A stretch of DNA of 64,000 bases from NCBI GenBank assembly GCA_024138025.1, contig JAMXBD010001453.1, forward strand, positions 1-64,000, written 5' to 3'. A program made the translations under genes and the position numbers. This DNA comes from Combretum micranthum (lineage: Eukaryota; Streptophyta; Magnoliopsida; Myrtales; Combretaceae). This document shows positions 1 through 12,124 of this stretch, one piece after another. Under the pieces are notes generated by a model. The model was not told the origin of the DNA, ran no database searches, and saw only the letters and a program-made list of their open reading frames with translations. Position 1 is the stretch's first letter, and the number at the start of each line of letters is the position of its first letter.

Positions 1-769
1 TTTTTTTTTTTAGCCATTCCATCCATTGAATCACAATTTTTTAATCATGTAACACTTTTATATCTTTGATCGATAAATACCAGCTTGAATGGATAATCAT
101 TAATTTACAGTTATATGTTACCTCTTTTTGAAGAATTTTCAATAAATAACACATAATATTTTATACTAATTAATATATATATGTATACTATGTTTACATT
201 TTATACTAATTATTTCATATTATTTATTTATTTATTAAAATGCATTATTTTTTATGTAGTTGTTTTACCTTTTTTTTTAAATATATTACTTCATATAAAA
301 ATTATATAAATATATAAATATAAAATATACAAAATATATAATAAGTGCATTAAAAATATATATATGTAAATATATAAGATATTATGCATATAAATTAATT
401 GTATATTGACAAATTTTTAATTTTCATCATATATTAATTATTTAAATATAAATATTTTTAAGTAATATAATTTATATTTTAAATTGTACAAAATATGTTT
501 AATAAATGTGCTATAAATTATACAAATGTAAATATATATCTACTAATATATATATATATATATATATATAATATACTAAGTATAAATTTTATGCTATTTT
601 TTCATTTTACATATTGTATTTTTGGTAATTATATTTTAAAGTACATATATTATCTTTTCGTAGTATGTTATATAAATAGGATTTTATATAAAACATATGA
701 AAAATATGATAATATATTTATGTATTCAATATATTATAAATAATACATATCAATATAGATTTATTAATA
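1..769. other. AT-rich gene-free flank
   Basis: Extremely AT-rich sequence, dominated by TA and AAAT runs, with no supportable gene. The open frames here are low-complexity (Ile/Tyr/Asn-rich) by-products of composition. It abuts the downstream end of the pararetrovirus remnant on its right, so it is probably the integration flank of that insert. Confidence 0.6.
545..575. repeat. (AT)n microsatellite
   Basis: About 30 bp of uninterrupted AT dinucleotides within the AT-rich flank, some 200 bp beyond the last recognisable pararetrovirus sequence. Confidence 0.9.
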
Positions 770-1626
770 TATGTACCATGTTTATATGATCTTCTCCATG
801 TTTTATTATGAACTCGTTTTCCTAATACTTTAAGGGCTCTATTGCTTGTTTTCCAAGTTCACTTTCTACTTTGTAGCTTATTAATTCTATCCTTTGTCTA
901 AATTTAAATTTCTATTTTTAAAATGCTTGTTTATTTCTTTTAACTATTTTATTGTTCCATCTACACAACTTATCCTTGTAGATGTATATCCATTCCATCT
1001 TGGGGTATCTATCTGTTCTAATACATTGATCATGCTTATTGTTTTTCTTTGTTCTAATGTCCTACCAAAGTCTTTTGAAATACTGTCTTCATCATCTATA
1101 GGCTTTGGTCTATTTTCATAGGATCTAAATCTTAAAGAGTATGTTCCATCAAGATTTAGGTACATCAAACTTTTTGTAGAAACTCTGTGTGTTTCATCAG
1201 CCATATTTTTCCTTAGATTCCATTCTTCTCCTTCTATAACAGAAGAGTCTATCTCCATTGCTTTTATCATTTTTATTCCTTGTGAGGCCAATATAACATC
1301 GATTACTCCCTTTATATTAAGCTTATAAGATACTTCACTATTATTAGTTGCCTTGGAAATGAAGCCTACTTCCATAAGCATGTTTTCTCCTATGTAATCT
1401 TCATATCCTTTACTCTGTAGTCCTATTTCTACATTACCAAGATTATTCATTGACATCATAACGTTAGGTGTACAGCAGAATAATCCTTTTCCACTGTTCA
1501 AATCTACTTCCATAGATGTGAATATGATTTTTCCTATATCTTTTCTCCATGACTTATCTATTAGCATCACCAAAACTTTTCCTCCTACTTTTTCTATTGT
1601 AAATCATCCAATTCCTATGATTATTA
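770..1626 (-). pseudogene. Endogenous pararetrovirus movement-protein-like region, copy 1
   Basis: The main open frame (944-1573, 209 codons) resembles the 30K-type cell-to-cell movement domain at the N-terminal side of caulimovirid (Petuvirus or florendovirus-like) polyproteins. Family assignment is by recognition of the domain pattern, not by a search. A second copy at 33.4-34.8 kb on the other strand is clearly homologous over this whole stretch and beyond, down to about position 770, which supports viral origin over chance. The frame ends in TAG at 944-946, and the other copy has a TAG at the same place. The upstream part of the frame is cut off at 1627 by a Tekay-like LTR. The copy is fragmentary and not expected to make a functional protein. 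A different viral segment cannot be excluded. Confidence 0.6.
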
Positions 1627-2829
1627 TGTAAAGACCCGAAATTCTACCCCTATATTTGATATAGGAGATAACGGATCCCCAACCACATATAACCCCTAAG
1701 ATTATATGTAAGGTTACCTAAAGGGATAGTTTGAGTAATTGTTTATTTAATTCTATAAGATATTATATATAACAAAAGACATGGATATTAGCAGGGGATA
1801 ACTCTACTTCTAATTAGCTATAAACATACGTATGTACATATTACAACCAAAGGCTTTTTATAAGCCTTAACCAAAATTTCTCAAAACACAACTCTACTAA
1901 CACACACATTTACACCATCAACCAAAAATGAATCTCATCTAATCTATTACATTTATAGGGTCCATTGAGTCCATGGTCATCTCTAATCCTCCAACCCATT
2001 AAGAAAATCCTCGAAGTCAGTTCCGTACCCTACTCGTATAGAACTCATCGGGATCATCACCTGAAATAGATAAATATGAGCCAAAGGCCCAGTACACAAG
2101 TAACGAATACAAATGCGAAGTGAATCACACATTCTTAGACTAGATGCATTATGCAACAATCGCTTATTCATTTAATCTTTAATTAATAAGACAACACGAG
2201 AGTATTCAAACTCCGGACAACAAGGTTCTAGTATTACGTCCGCCTCCCTGAGTGGTCCCTACTGTTCATACAGACTAGGCAGCCCCACCTTCTGGCGTAG
2301 CCCGTAATACTAGGGGTTCCTGAGTAACGCATCACGACGCTCAGGGGTTGATATGAGCAGCTCGGATACTCATATCTCCTAAACCATTCTAAACGTTAAC
2401 GAGAAAGAACCCTGCCCCCAATCTGAGTAGGGTGCCGCTCTCCGAACCAGATTCAACGGCAAACATCGACAATCAACACATAAATAACAATAGTATTCTC
2501 TTATTTTTAGGTAGTTTAATCTTGATGCCTATCCTAGCAAAGAGTCAAGCAAGTCACTGTGCACCTGATATAGCTCGGGAATTAACGGAGTCGACTGGGC
2601 GAGTATCTAACACTGTTTAAATCAATAATAAATTCACACTTAGCTTAAACTCTAATTGATTAGCTCAAAATATGAATTCATCCAAGAAATCCAAATAAAT
2701 TTATTCAAAATCAAAATAAAGCATTTAAGCACCATATTATACCCTAGATCACCTAATAAATACATAATTACTCAAATAACAAACTTTGGAAAATTTTAGA
2801 AAAAGTTCTTAAAATTCAAAAGCACAGGG

Positions 2830-3352
2830 GATACGCCGGCACTCAACGCCGGCGGCGTTGAGCCGGTGTACAATGTCCTAAAAATTCACACTGCCAACGC
2901 TGGCAGTGTTCAAGGGTACGCCGTCAGCCTTCACTCCCTACGCCGGCGCCTTTAGCCGGCGTTGAATCCAAACCCAAAGTTTCAAAAACATCCAGAGAAG
3001 TCTAAGCCGTCCGCTTACTTATGTACGCAGGCAGCTTTGAAACATACGCCGGCGGCGTTGATTTCAAATAGCCAGCGTACAATAGGGATGAAAGAACGCC
3101 GGCTTACTCGTCTAATAAAAGCCGGCGGCGTTCGGTCGGCCTTAAGAAATTTGATTCTATAAGCTTTCAACACCGCCTCTACGCCGGCGGCGTAGAGGTT
3201 AAAATTACCGGCGTACGTTCTGAAGAACAGACGCTGGCAAAACCTTAGCATAAAAGCCGGCGGCGTGACAAACGACGTTAAGAAAATTGGTTATGTGGGC
3301 TTTCTACACCGCCTCTACGCCGGCGGCGTAGAATCCCCAGATGCTGGCATAC
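2830..3352. repeat. GCCGGC palindrome array (Tekay-like LTR, copy 1)
   Basis: About a dozen GC-rich words related to ACGCCGGCGGCGT occur in an otherwise AT-rich LTR. Perfect palindromes around a single central G include 2842-2862 (10-bp arms, flank CTCAA/TTGAG), 3176-3198 (11-bp arms, flank CCTCTA/TAGAGG) and 3314-3332 (9-bp arms, flank TCTA/TAGA). Degenerate members (GCTGGC, GCCAGC) look like C-to-T or G-to-A derivatives. No coding signal is present. The open frames across it exist because the array is poor in stop codons. Confidence 0.85.
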
Positions 3353-3848
3353 GTTCAAATTTTAACATATACGAAAATGGTTTTTGAAATCCCCTATTTT
3401 ATACATTTTGATCAAGTCTCAAAACTTTTCCAAACTTAGTCCAAACTTTCTAAAGCTTGTTATATGAATCAAATACTATCCTAACAACATGAATTCCACC
3501 TCTAATCATCAAATCACCAATCATACTTCAAATTCACATATCAACTACTCATTCTTCAATTTTTCTATAACACTAATACCCACACTTCCATATTCCTATG
3601 AGATGCAAACTACCACTTCATTAAGCACATAATCCCATTCAAACTATCATTCATGCACCAACTCAATCTCATACCAAATATCACCTCAAATCACATCTAT
3701 TCTAACATTTACAAACAACACATTATAAAACATGAAATGAAAGATAAAAGTTGCTTTAAACTTACATGAGTGAATCTTGGCTTAGGATGTTATTCAACTC
3801 CTTAAGCTTGTGGTAAACCTTGGCTTAGGGTTTAAGGTCTTGGATTGA

Positions 3849-3854
3849 GAAAAA

Positions 3855-3889
<35 letters not shown>
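3849..3889. repeat. (GAAA)n microsatellite
   Basis: About ten tandem GAAA units in the Tekay-like LTR. The related LTR at 35255-35275 has a shorter CTTT run at the equivalent place, so the tract is family-specific and length-variable. Confidence 0.9.
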
Positions 3890-4258
3890 TGAAATTCGTA
3901 TGGCAATTTGAGGCTGCCAAAAGGAGATCTTAATTTGTCCAAATTAAAGTCAAATGTCATCCAAATCACCATTAGAGGTATATTTGTCCTAGGTTTAATT
4001 TTGGAAAATTTCAAATGCATTTGAGTCAAATTTGAGCTCAAAAAGTGGGTCTACTTTAGCCAAAAATTCTGTCATATTTTAAGGAAAATTCAAAAGCAAT
4101 TTAATTAAATTCTAAACATAACATATGCACGTTAACTTGCCAAAAAGACCTACACATTTATTATACTATACAAACATTTATAAGCATCCAACAATAATAT
4201 TAATTACATAATACTAAACACTTATAAATCAACACATTCATTAATTACATTAGCTAAT

Positions 4259-4289
<31 letters not shown>

Positions 4290-4359
4290 CATCCCAATAT
4301 CATACTAGCATGCAATATAAGGAAGTCATGGCTATTTCATTCTCTCCTCCTTCAAAAAG

Positions 4360-4918
4360 TTTCGTCCTCGAAACTTAGCTTACCTTAACGCTATTCAAAT
4401 AACTTGGGTATTTCTGCTTCATTTCGTTCTCGGGCTCCCATGTCGCTTCCCTCTCGGTTTGTCCCGTCCACAAACCTTCACATAAGGGATTACTTTTCTC
4501 CTCAACACTTTATCAATCCTATCCAAAACTTTGATCGGTTTCTCCATCGTGTTCAAATTTGGTTGAATCTCCGGTTGATGTGTAGAAAGAATAGCTTCGG
4601 GATCTGATATGCACTTTCGAAGTTGTGACACATGAAATACATCATGCACTTCTGACAAATTTGGTGGTAGAGCTAATCGATAAGCCAATGGTCCAATTCT
4701 TTCTATCATCTCATACGGACCAATGTACCTTGGGTTCAATTTACCTCTTGCTCCAAATCTAATAATCCCTTTTGTTGGTGAAATTCTAAGGAACACATGA
4801 TCACCCACTTCAAACTCCAATGGTCTTCTCCTCATGTCGGCATAGCTTTTATACCGATCTTGAGCCGTTTTCATCCTTTGCTTAACCACTTGAATTTTAT
4901 CCAATGCTTGTTGCACTA
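4360..4918 (-). pseudogene. 3' end of Tekay-like pol: integrase C-terminus and chromodomain
   Basis: The frame (4419-4916) covers the integrase C-terminal region: a DRYKSYADMRRRPLEFEVGD block, then GDHVFLRISP, a GPYEMIERIGPLAYRLALP block and EVHDVFHVSQLRK, all typical of plant chromoviruses. A one-base shift near 4460 separates it from the chromodomain, which continues in another frame (REATWEPENEM) and runs to a stop near 4380, just before the polypurine tract. Everything upstream (gag, protease, RT, RNase H, integrase core and 5' LTR) is missing. Homology stops abruptly near 4918 and viral-type sequence begins at about 4935. Confidence 0.85.
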
Positions 4919-4934
4919 AAAGGCGAAAGAGAAG

Positions 4935-5456
4935 CTATTATTACGTACTTGTATCTTATTATACTCCTTGATCTCTAAATTAAGCCAATCAAATTTACTA
5001 ATCATGTAACCTAGTGTTTGGGAGAATACATGGATCTGTTAGTCTTGTTTGGCTTAACTGTTTTCCTAAGCCATTCATATCTTCCTTATTGTTTAGATCT
5101 ATAAGGTATCTTTCAAAGCCTTCTTTTATGAAAATATAAAACCTGTCTTTTGCTAAAAACTGGTGGATATATATATGAATTCTTCTCCTACTTCCCTTGT
5201 TTTTTTTTTTGTTTAAATCTATAAGATTACTTCGATTTATAATCTTAAGGTATAAATATAGGACTTCACTTCTCCATATTTAATATTTCTAGATTATCTA
5301 ATGATTGCAGGAAATTAAAAAACTTGTGATCATAACTCCTATTCATTACTTATCCTATCATAATATTCGTTAGTCCTTCATTGTAATTTACTAATCTTTC
5401 ATATCCGCTCTTTTCCCTTTTTCTTATGAAAATTACTTCTAGTATGTGCTTGTATC
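4935..5456 (-). pseudogene. Pararetrovirus remnant, segment upstream of the movement-like region
   Basis: On the minus strand this 0.5-kb segment shows Lys/Asn/Glu-rich coding-like stretches interrupted by stops and shifts. By position it lies between the N-terminal segment at 25196-25976 and the movement-like region at 944-1626 once the inserted retroelements are set aside. It is bounded by a truncated Tekay-like element on one side and a solo LTR with a near-matching duplication (GTATC/ATATC) on the other. The assignment rests on this continuity, because no diagnostic motif is visible. Confidence 0.4.
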
Positions 5457-7154
5457 TGTAAGGACCTGACATGCCTTGAATCTAAAATTAGTCATTGCCC
5501 TGTTCCCTAACTACTTATAATATATTAAGTATTACACGCTCAGACTTCCTTAAAAGATATGTTTATGTCAAACATTGCTAGCCAATTTTAAATTTTAAAA
5601 TCGTTTAATTAGATTCTAGAGATATTTGGATTTAGCAGTGGTAAAACAACTTTATAAAAACATTTCTACTTTTACTTACACGAGTAGATCAACATTTAAA
5701 AAAATCATACTATTAGGTAACTCATATACCTTTCTTGATGGTAAACAAAACTTTAAAGCTCATTACAAGACATATGGACTTCTTAACTAATCCCTTAAAG
5801 AAAATACAGACTTTAAAAGATAAATCCAACTCTTTAATAAAACAAAACAAAATAAAATACATCCATAGTCTTAAGCCACTTCACTCTTCAATAAACTCTT
5901 CATGAGTCCTCCTACACACCCGATTCACTCATCAATTACATCATCAACATCATCCTCATCATCATCAACGTCATATCATCATCAATACCTGGAAAGAAAA
6001 CATCAATGATCCAAAGCCCAATACAACAGCAACACAAGTACACATGAGATGACATACCAATTTAAACTAATACAATGCAACAGTAACATTTTATTATCTC
6101 TAAATTAGAGTAAAACAAACAATACATGAGCACTTACACTTTGGAACAAGCCTTGATGAATCTGGAGATCCTGAGCAATAACAGTTGATCAAGGAGTTGA
6201 TATAAGTAGATATGATACTTATATCTCCTATATCTAGCAAAAAAAGAGAAATAGCCTCATCTAGGGTTTACGACCATTACACGCACTCTACCCATCTCAT
6301 TCCATAATATAGTAAGGCTCAATTGGTCTTATAAACGTAAGCCTTGATATATTACTTCTCACTGGTCAAGATAGATGTCACACTGATATTGTTTACTCCA
6401 TCAGCTAGCCATTATGCCACTTATGAATTGCCATTGCATCATGGTATACCATTGCATTATGGTAAGAGGTGGCTTAAGCACTTAACTATCGTGCCCAGCT
6501 TCAGATAAGGTTGTCGCTTCCCAAGCTGGATTGAACGACACAAGCACAAGCAACACTCGTTTATTAGGTTGTCTTTAAGTTATAGTTCATTAGGAATACC
6601 GATCCTAACAAACAACAAGCACATAATTATGTACCTTATACTATTTGAAATCTAAATAAAGAAAAAAGGCCATCTTAGAAGGCAAAATAGGTATCCATAT
6701 CTATTCAAGAATTAAACTCATATAAGCATGTAAATTAATTATTCATTTATATTAAACTTATTTTAAAGAACTATTTGATCTGACACTAATTAAGAACCCT
6801 ACCATGGCTGTGAAGATCATCCCGCCAAGATATAGATAGTTCTCCATTATCTGTCAAATTATTTCTTTTCTTTTTGTTTACAATCATTTATTATAAAAAC
6901 ATCATCATATCATTCATTTTAAAAAATACTCATATTTCGAACAAACAAGCATTTGAAATAGCATATTCCCCATATTATTTATAGCTTAACTTAATACATT
7001 AATCTAAGCCAATTACAAATTATTAAGCTGATATTAACTTAACTTTAACCAAGTTAATTAGAATTAATCATTTAGTTCAATTACTAAGTCAAGTTGATTA
7101 AACTTAATCAATTTAATTCATTTTAGTTCATCAAAATCTATTTAGTCAAGTTGA

Positions 7155-8737
7155 ATCGAATCAAGTAGTAAAGTGTTGAGTGAGTATCGTTCCCACGAGG
7201 AAAGCTTAAATACCAATTATTATTGATTCCAATTAATATCTAGACAATGTAATTCAGAATAGTTGTTAAGTTACACTAATTACTTACTTTCTTATTTAAT
7301 TTAATAGATTCAACTAAGTTTTTCTAATAGAAATTTATATGATCCAATAGTGAGAACTAAGATAAAATCCCATATTTGCCAATCAAATTGAACTAATGTT
7401 ATTATAATAATTAGATTCATGAAAATTCAAGTGAAACTTTGTAAACCTTAAAACAATCTAGTTGCTTCTACTACTTAGATTATCTAAGAAATCGACTTTA
7501 ACAGTCATGAATCTCCCGATTCTCTAACTGCCTAATGACTTAAATTAAATTTTCCCTAATTCCTTAGTTCAAATTCAACTTAAAACATTGCATTAATCAC
7601 ATTAAAAGTTTCCAGATAAAAAATTATAATATCTCAGCTTTCGCATTTCGATATTAAATCTAAATCTTTAATTCCAACGAAATCAGATGTTTCTCCCAAT
7701 TCAACTAATTTCTCATTTACCAAGATCCTCCCGAATTCACGGTTCTTTTCATGAATTAAACATGAATATAACAACCAAATATCATTAATTCAACAATCAT
7801 TTAAGCAAATCTAGATTTAATCATGTTCTCACCGTATAATATTTAGCACAACATAATAATAACTAACAATAACATTATGATTATCATAATTGAGTACATA
7901 TTTGTGATCTAAAACAAAATAACACCACTTAACTAAGAACTAATTAAAGAATTGAGAATTCAAACCATACAAAGTGTCCCAAATGCACTGTTCAAGTCTA
8001 CCACAATTCACCACGAACAAATATATGCAAGATCTACTATAAGGAATTGTATCTATGTAACTACTCTTTGTTTTTCTCTCTATTCTAAGAAAGAACTATT
8101 TGGAACTTTCGTCCTCCTTCTCTCTCCTCTTTCTTTCTTTTAAACACAGAACAGACCCGTGGAGTGTTCAACTGCCAGCATAACCCGGCAGTTTCTTTTC
8201 CAACGCCGGCGGTGTAGACATCCGGCGTTAGACAAATGCAATCTGATGGTGGAGAAAATGTATCAACGCAGGCAGCGTTGAATCATAATTTGCCGGCATT
8301 CATTGAAATTGCCTAGGTTACAGTATCCACAAACACTGCCAGCGTTAAAGATCAGTGTTAAGGAATAGGCTTCTGTGGAATTCATAAAGACCGGCGATTT
8401 ATTCTTCAACGTTGGCGGTGTTGGAATTCAGCATTAAGAATTTGTATTCTGGGATGTTGAAGGCCGGCACAAACACCGGCGGCATTCTTTTGAAAAATGC
8501 CTGCGTTTGTTATGAACTAATCAAAGCTGGCAGCGTTTAATTTCCGGTGCTTCTAACTTTTATACTTCCTTGCTCACTTTTGAACTCGATTTCATGCCAA
8601 TGAGTATCAACATCTTCCATTCCCTGATATAAAACAATTTGAGAACTCAAAGTACCAATTTTCGTAAATTAGAAACAATTTCGTACTAATTAAGCCCGAA
8701 TTATGAGATGAAAAATGTATAAAATTTGAGTTTATCA
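7155..8737 (-). repeat. Athila 3' LTR (outer end truncated)
   Basis: About 1.58 kb, nearly identical to the right LTR from the word ATCGAATCAAG onward, ending at TTTATCA (8737). The first roughly 60 bp of the right LTR (TGATCCGC...) have no counterpart here. The GCCGGC array lies at about 8167-8555. Confidence 0.9.
8167..8555. repeat. GCCGGC array in Athila 3' LTR
   Basis: About ten words of the GCCGGCG/AACGCTGGC type in AT-rich DNA. Many differ from the sister LTR by C/T or G/A transitions: CACCGGCGGCATT here against CGCCGGCGGCGTT there. Confidence 0.85.
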
Positions 8738-8751
8738 ACTTCCCCACACTT
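8738..8751 (-). other. Polypurine tract of the Athila element
   Basis: The minus strand reads AAGTGTGGGGAAGT immediately before the 3' LTR start (TGATAAACTC), the usual plus-strand primer position. The same 14-mer recurs exactly at 9797-9810. Confidence 0.85.
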
Positions 8752-9079
8752 AAACTTTTGCTTGTCCTCAAGCAAAACTTTATTTAATTTTACAACTTGC
8801 CTTATCTGCTCATATAACTCACACCAATCTATTTTCATGTGATTAGTTTACTTTAATCAAAATTAAATAGCTAATCTAAACGAAATAAACTTTAATCCTA
8901 GTGTTTAACTTAAGCAATTTCGGTCCAAAAGTAAAAACTCAGTTCACAAAAGAAAAAAAATACCCATTTGAACTTCATTATATTTTCAGCTAATACTTAA
9001 TTCTAGCAACACCAAGAGAAAGCATGTGGTATCCGCTTCCTCCTTAGATATTTCTCTTATTCAAGTCTTTATCAAGCTC

Positions 9080-9110
<31 letters not shown>

Positions 9111-10158
9111 AGCACACTATTCACATGAATTCAGAGGGGAAGGTTTTTGCCTCCATCTTTTATTTCCTCTGGGCGGGGTGTAGCCCGCTTCTTTTAGCTC
9201 AAAAGCAATCCATTAATTCTTGTCAAAGTGAGTTCCTAGAGTCGGCACATCCCGGGCTCATCACTCAAGTGACCAGGTTTTAAAGGGACCCCTACGAACT
9301 CTCCCTCACTCTAACAAAAACATACTCATGACTCACTTACCTGAGTCAATGAGTAAAAGCTCATGTTATTTCAACTTTGTGTTGAATATTCCTAAATTAA
9401 GACTTTTCATTAAAGATCACTAAGTTAAAAGTTTCATTTACCTCTTTCCTTAAGTGTTAGAAGAATTATATAGAAGCTAAAAATTTTAGAAGTAAACCTG
9501 TTTATTTTTTTACAGAGGAACTCGATCAACTCTCAGACTTCTACTTCCTAAGTTAAACATAAGGTAAATTTATTTATTAAGGATTTATCTACTTAATTTA
9601 AACTAAGTAAACCAATCACATTAGCTGGTAAGTAAGGCATCAAGCAAGTTCTTTTTCATTATATACATTTCTTTCAAGGACATAAGTTACCAATGTGGAT
9701 TGATAAAATGGACTTCAAATATCAACAGATTTTGCAACTCTTTATATATATATAAGAAGTCAAGGTATATTTTCATCTCATATGTTTCTATCCCTTACTT
9801 CCCCACACTTAGAATCAAACAGTGCCCTCACTGTTTGTTGGATACAATTACAACATAGGACAGGTTAGAAAAGCAAAAATTAGCCAAATGGTACTTCCCT
9901 GATATCCCATGCCAATATCATATGGAGCAAGCTGATGGAAGGATAATTGCACAGGTCCTGTTCACAAAACAGAAGACATCCAAAACAACACAAGCACAAA
10001 CAAAGAAGACAATAAATAAACAAACAACAATAGTTCTATAAGTCTGATAAGTCTACCCATATATGGGTTTTGAAAATCATTCACAATTCAAAATGAAGTA
10101 AACACTAGGAAAGTTAATAACAACAAGCTAGCAGGATCTCTAGCTTTCAGTTTCAGAA
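8752..10158 (-). other. Athila 3' non-coding region
   Basis: No gene is supportable between the polypurine tract and the extra ORF. It contains an (AT)n run near 9080-9105, a GC-richer patch at 9140-9300 and a second exact copy of the polypurine-tract 14-mer at 9797-9810. Long 3' non-coding regions are usual for Athila elements. Confidence 0.7.
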
Positions 10159-11240
10159 CTAGTCGCTTTCCTCAGATGTGCTATACTTCATATCTTGAGC
10201 AGCTGCAGGATTAAAACAAGATATTGCAGTCTTTAGCATATTGAACAATGTGTTCCTATACTGCTGTTTTTCTTTTTCTCCTTCAAATTTTTCATCTAAC
10301 TCTCTTAGATTGAATTCAATCCTATGCAAAGTTTGCTGAATCGAATCCAACGGAGGCTGAGAAGGTGGTGGTGCTGTAGATGATGATGGATGATCTGATG
10401 GTGCATCAGCAGGTACAATTGCAGGAGCCATGATTTCCTCTAAATGTTGTACCCCCCTAGGTACTTTACTTAAACCCCATGATCTGAATGGTGCAGAGGA
10501 AATTTTCTTTGGTGAAATTTTCACATCATTCAGTGGCTCATGAAAATCACCCATTCCCTTCAGCAATTGGGTGATATAACCCCCACAGAATATCCATTGG
10601 GTACGTACATCTTCAGATTGCCTCAACATGAAATTAGCCACTTCAACTCCCAAATCGATTTGATACCTCTTTATTATACTATATAATAAAAACATATCAA
10701 ATGTTGTCAATTTACTATGACTAGTCTTTCTACAAGTCAGAGTATGTGCAATAATATGATGAAGCAACTTGTGCTCAGTGCGCACAAAGTGGGAGTTCAA
10801 TGATTTTGAAGGATTAAAATCATTTCTGCTTGGATGAATCAACTCAAGCCACAACTTTTCTTGTGATTCATCTTCAAGCCAATTAGTAGGCAATCTTGCA
10901 TTTTCATTTTCATTGTCATAGTACCCAAGATAAACTCCAATTTTTCTTAGAGGTACTATTTTCTTTTCACCAAAAGCTTGAAAGATGATTTTTTGCACAT
11001 TATCATCATCTTCATCATCATCATCATCATTATCATTACCATTACTATACCTCAAAGTGGATAAACTTCAATGGTGAGGTTCTGATAAGCTGGTTCTGTC
11101 ATGTTAAAAACTTTGAACCACCTTTTGTCTTCGATTAAATTTCGTAAAATCTCACTTAACCCATAATCCTCCATGACACTCCAATCCAAGTAATAGCTAT
11201 TTAAGAATTCTTTATCTTCTAGTTTGCTTTTCTTCTCCAC
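10159..11240 (-). pseudogene. Athila extra 3' ORF (ORF3-like protein)
   Basis: Two adjoining frames (11052-11240, 62 codons; 10159-11055, 298 codons) overlap by a few bases and probably form one ORF of about 360 codons broken by a single shift near 11050. The protein has an acidic run near the start of the second frame (about 11 Asp/Glu within 15 residues), a conserved central block (LWLELIHPSRNDF, HIIAHTLTCRK, FDMFLLYSIIK) and a Pro-rich linker (STAPPPSQPPLDS) before a charged helical C-terminus. The central block matches the plant retrotransposon ORF found downstream of integrase in Athila elements. Function is not established. I see no signal peptide or clear membrane segment, so it is not obviously envelope-like. 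Confidence 0.7.
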
Positions 11241-12119
11241 AGCATAAGGTTGACTAGATAGGACATTTCTTGTTTGACTTGATAATGGTCGACTCGTTTT
11301 TTGCTTTTGTTTCCCTTTCTAGGTCCATACCTATGAATAATTATCATTAATGGACATGGAAACAATAAACAGTGAAACACAGGACAAAGGTTCAAGCCAC
11401 AAATCAGTAGAAATCATGTAGTGCTATGGATCATTGCTAAGAGTCAAACAGTTTTACATCCTCATTAAACATGCTAATCACTATAGTCATTGTATTTGAC
11501 ATCATGGTAACAACATTGTATGTATACATGATTTGAACATGTTTACATTTCTCAATTCTTTTAAAGAGATAGTTAAAGAACAGGCTAATGTACACAATGA
11601 AAATTTTCAACACTTGCATTTTAAAGGTATACATTGGCATCCTTGAATTGGACGTTTAATACAAAGTGAGTTCACACAAATTGAAATTTCCCCTCTTTTT
11701 TTTATTTTTTTATATGACAACCGAAATCCCCAAATCATATCTCATGAACCCTAATTGCATTTTTACCACGATTGTTACAATAATCATAACACATCCCAAT
11801 CTAAACTACTATCAACAGACATGGAAGACAAGCACATCAACCCATTTCCTAGCATGTAATCATGTTCAATGGATCATGAATCGAAATTCTAACATGCATT
11901 TCACACTATCTATAACAATATTGAACTTTACATGAAAAACAAGATTAGTGAAGATTAGGATCATACCTTGACTTGATGATGGAATGTACAAACACTAAAA
12001 ACACTTATATTCAAGGTGAGAGAACGAGAGATTTTGGAGAGATAGAGAGTCGGGAGAGAAGAAAGATGAATGAAGAAGATGAAATGCAGAGTTAAAACAC
12101 TGCTGTGCATGCGAATCAG
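11241..12119 (-). other. Athila spacer between integrase and extra ORF
   Basis: No supportable gene. AT-rich DNA with a purine-rich patch (12010-12090, GAGAGA-type) just ahead of the internal GCCGGC array. It may hold the leader or splice acceptor for the extra ORF, but no site can be fixed by eye. Confidence 0.5.
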
Positions 12120-12124
12120 AGCCC

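Larger units (their letters stand above)
1627..4339 (-). mobile_element. 3' LTR of a truncated Tekay-like Ty3/gypsy chromovirus
   Basis: A 2.7-kb LTR on the minus strand, bounded by TG...CA. Its 3' end reads GGGTCTTTACA on the minus strand (plus strand TGTAAAGACCC at 1627). Its 5' end, TGAAATAGCC, directly follows a purine-rich tract (GGAGGAGAGAA) after the chromodomain end of pol. Two solo LTRs of the same family lie at 34807-37544 and 44805-47601. It contains a GC-rich palindrome array (2830-3352), a GAAA microsatellite and an (AT)n run. It is inserted in the pararetrovirus remnant just upstream of the movement-like region. Confidence 0.85.

Noticed and set aside
495..743. 82-codon frame in AT-rich DNA
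   Set aside because: Ile/Tyr-rich low-complexity translation produced by TA repeats; no start context or homology pattern.
2830..3352. GCCGGC array as a CRISPR-like array
   Set aside because: Units and spacers are irregular, the words are palindromic and degenerate, and the context is a plant LTR with no cas genes.
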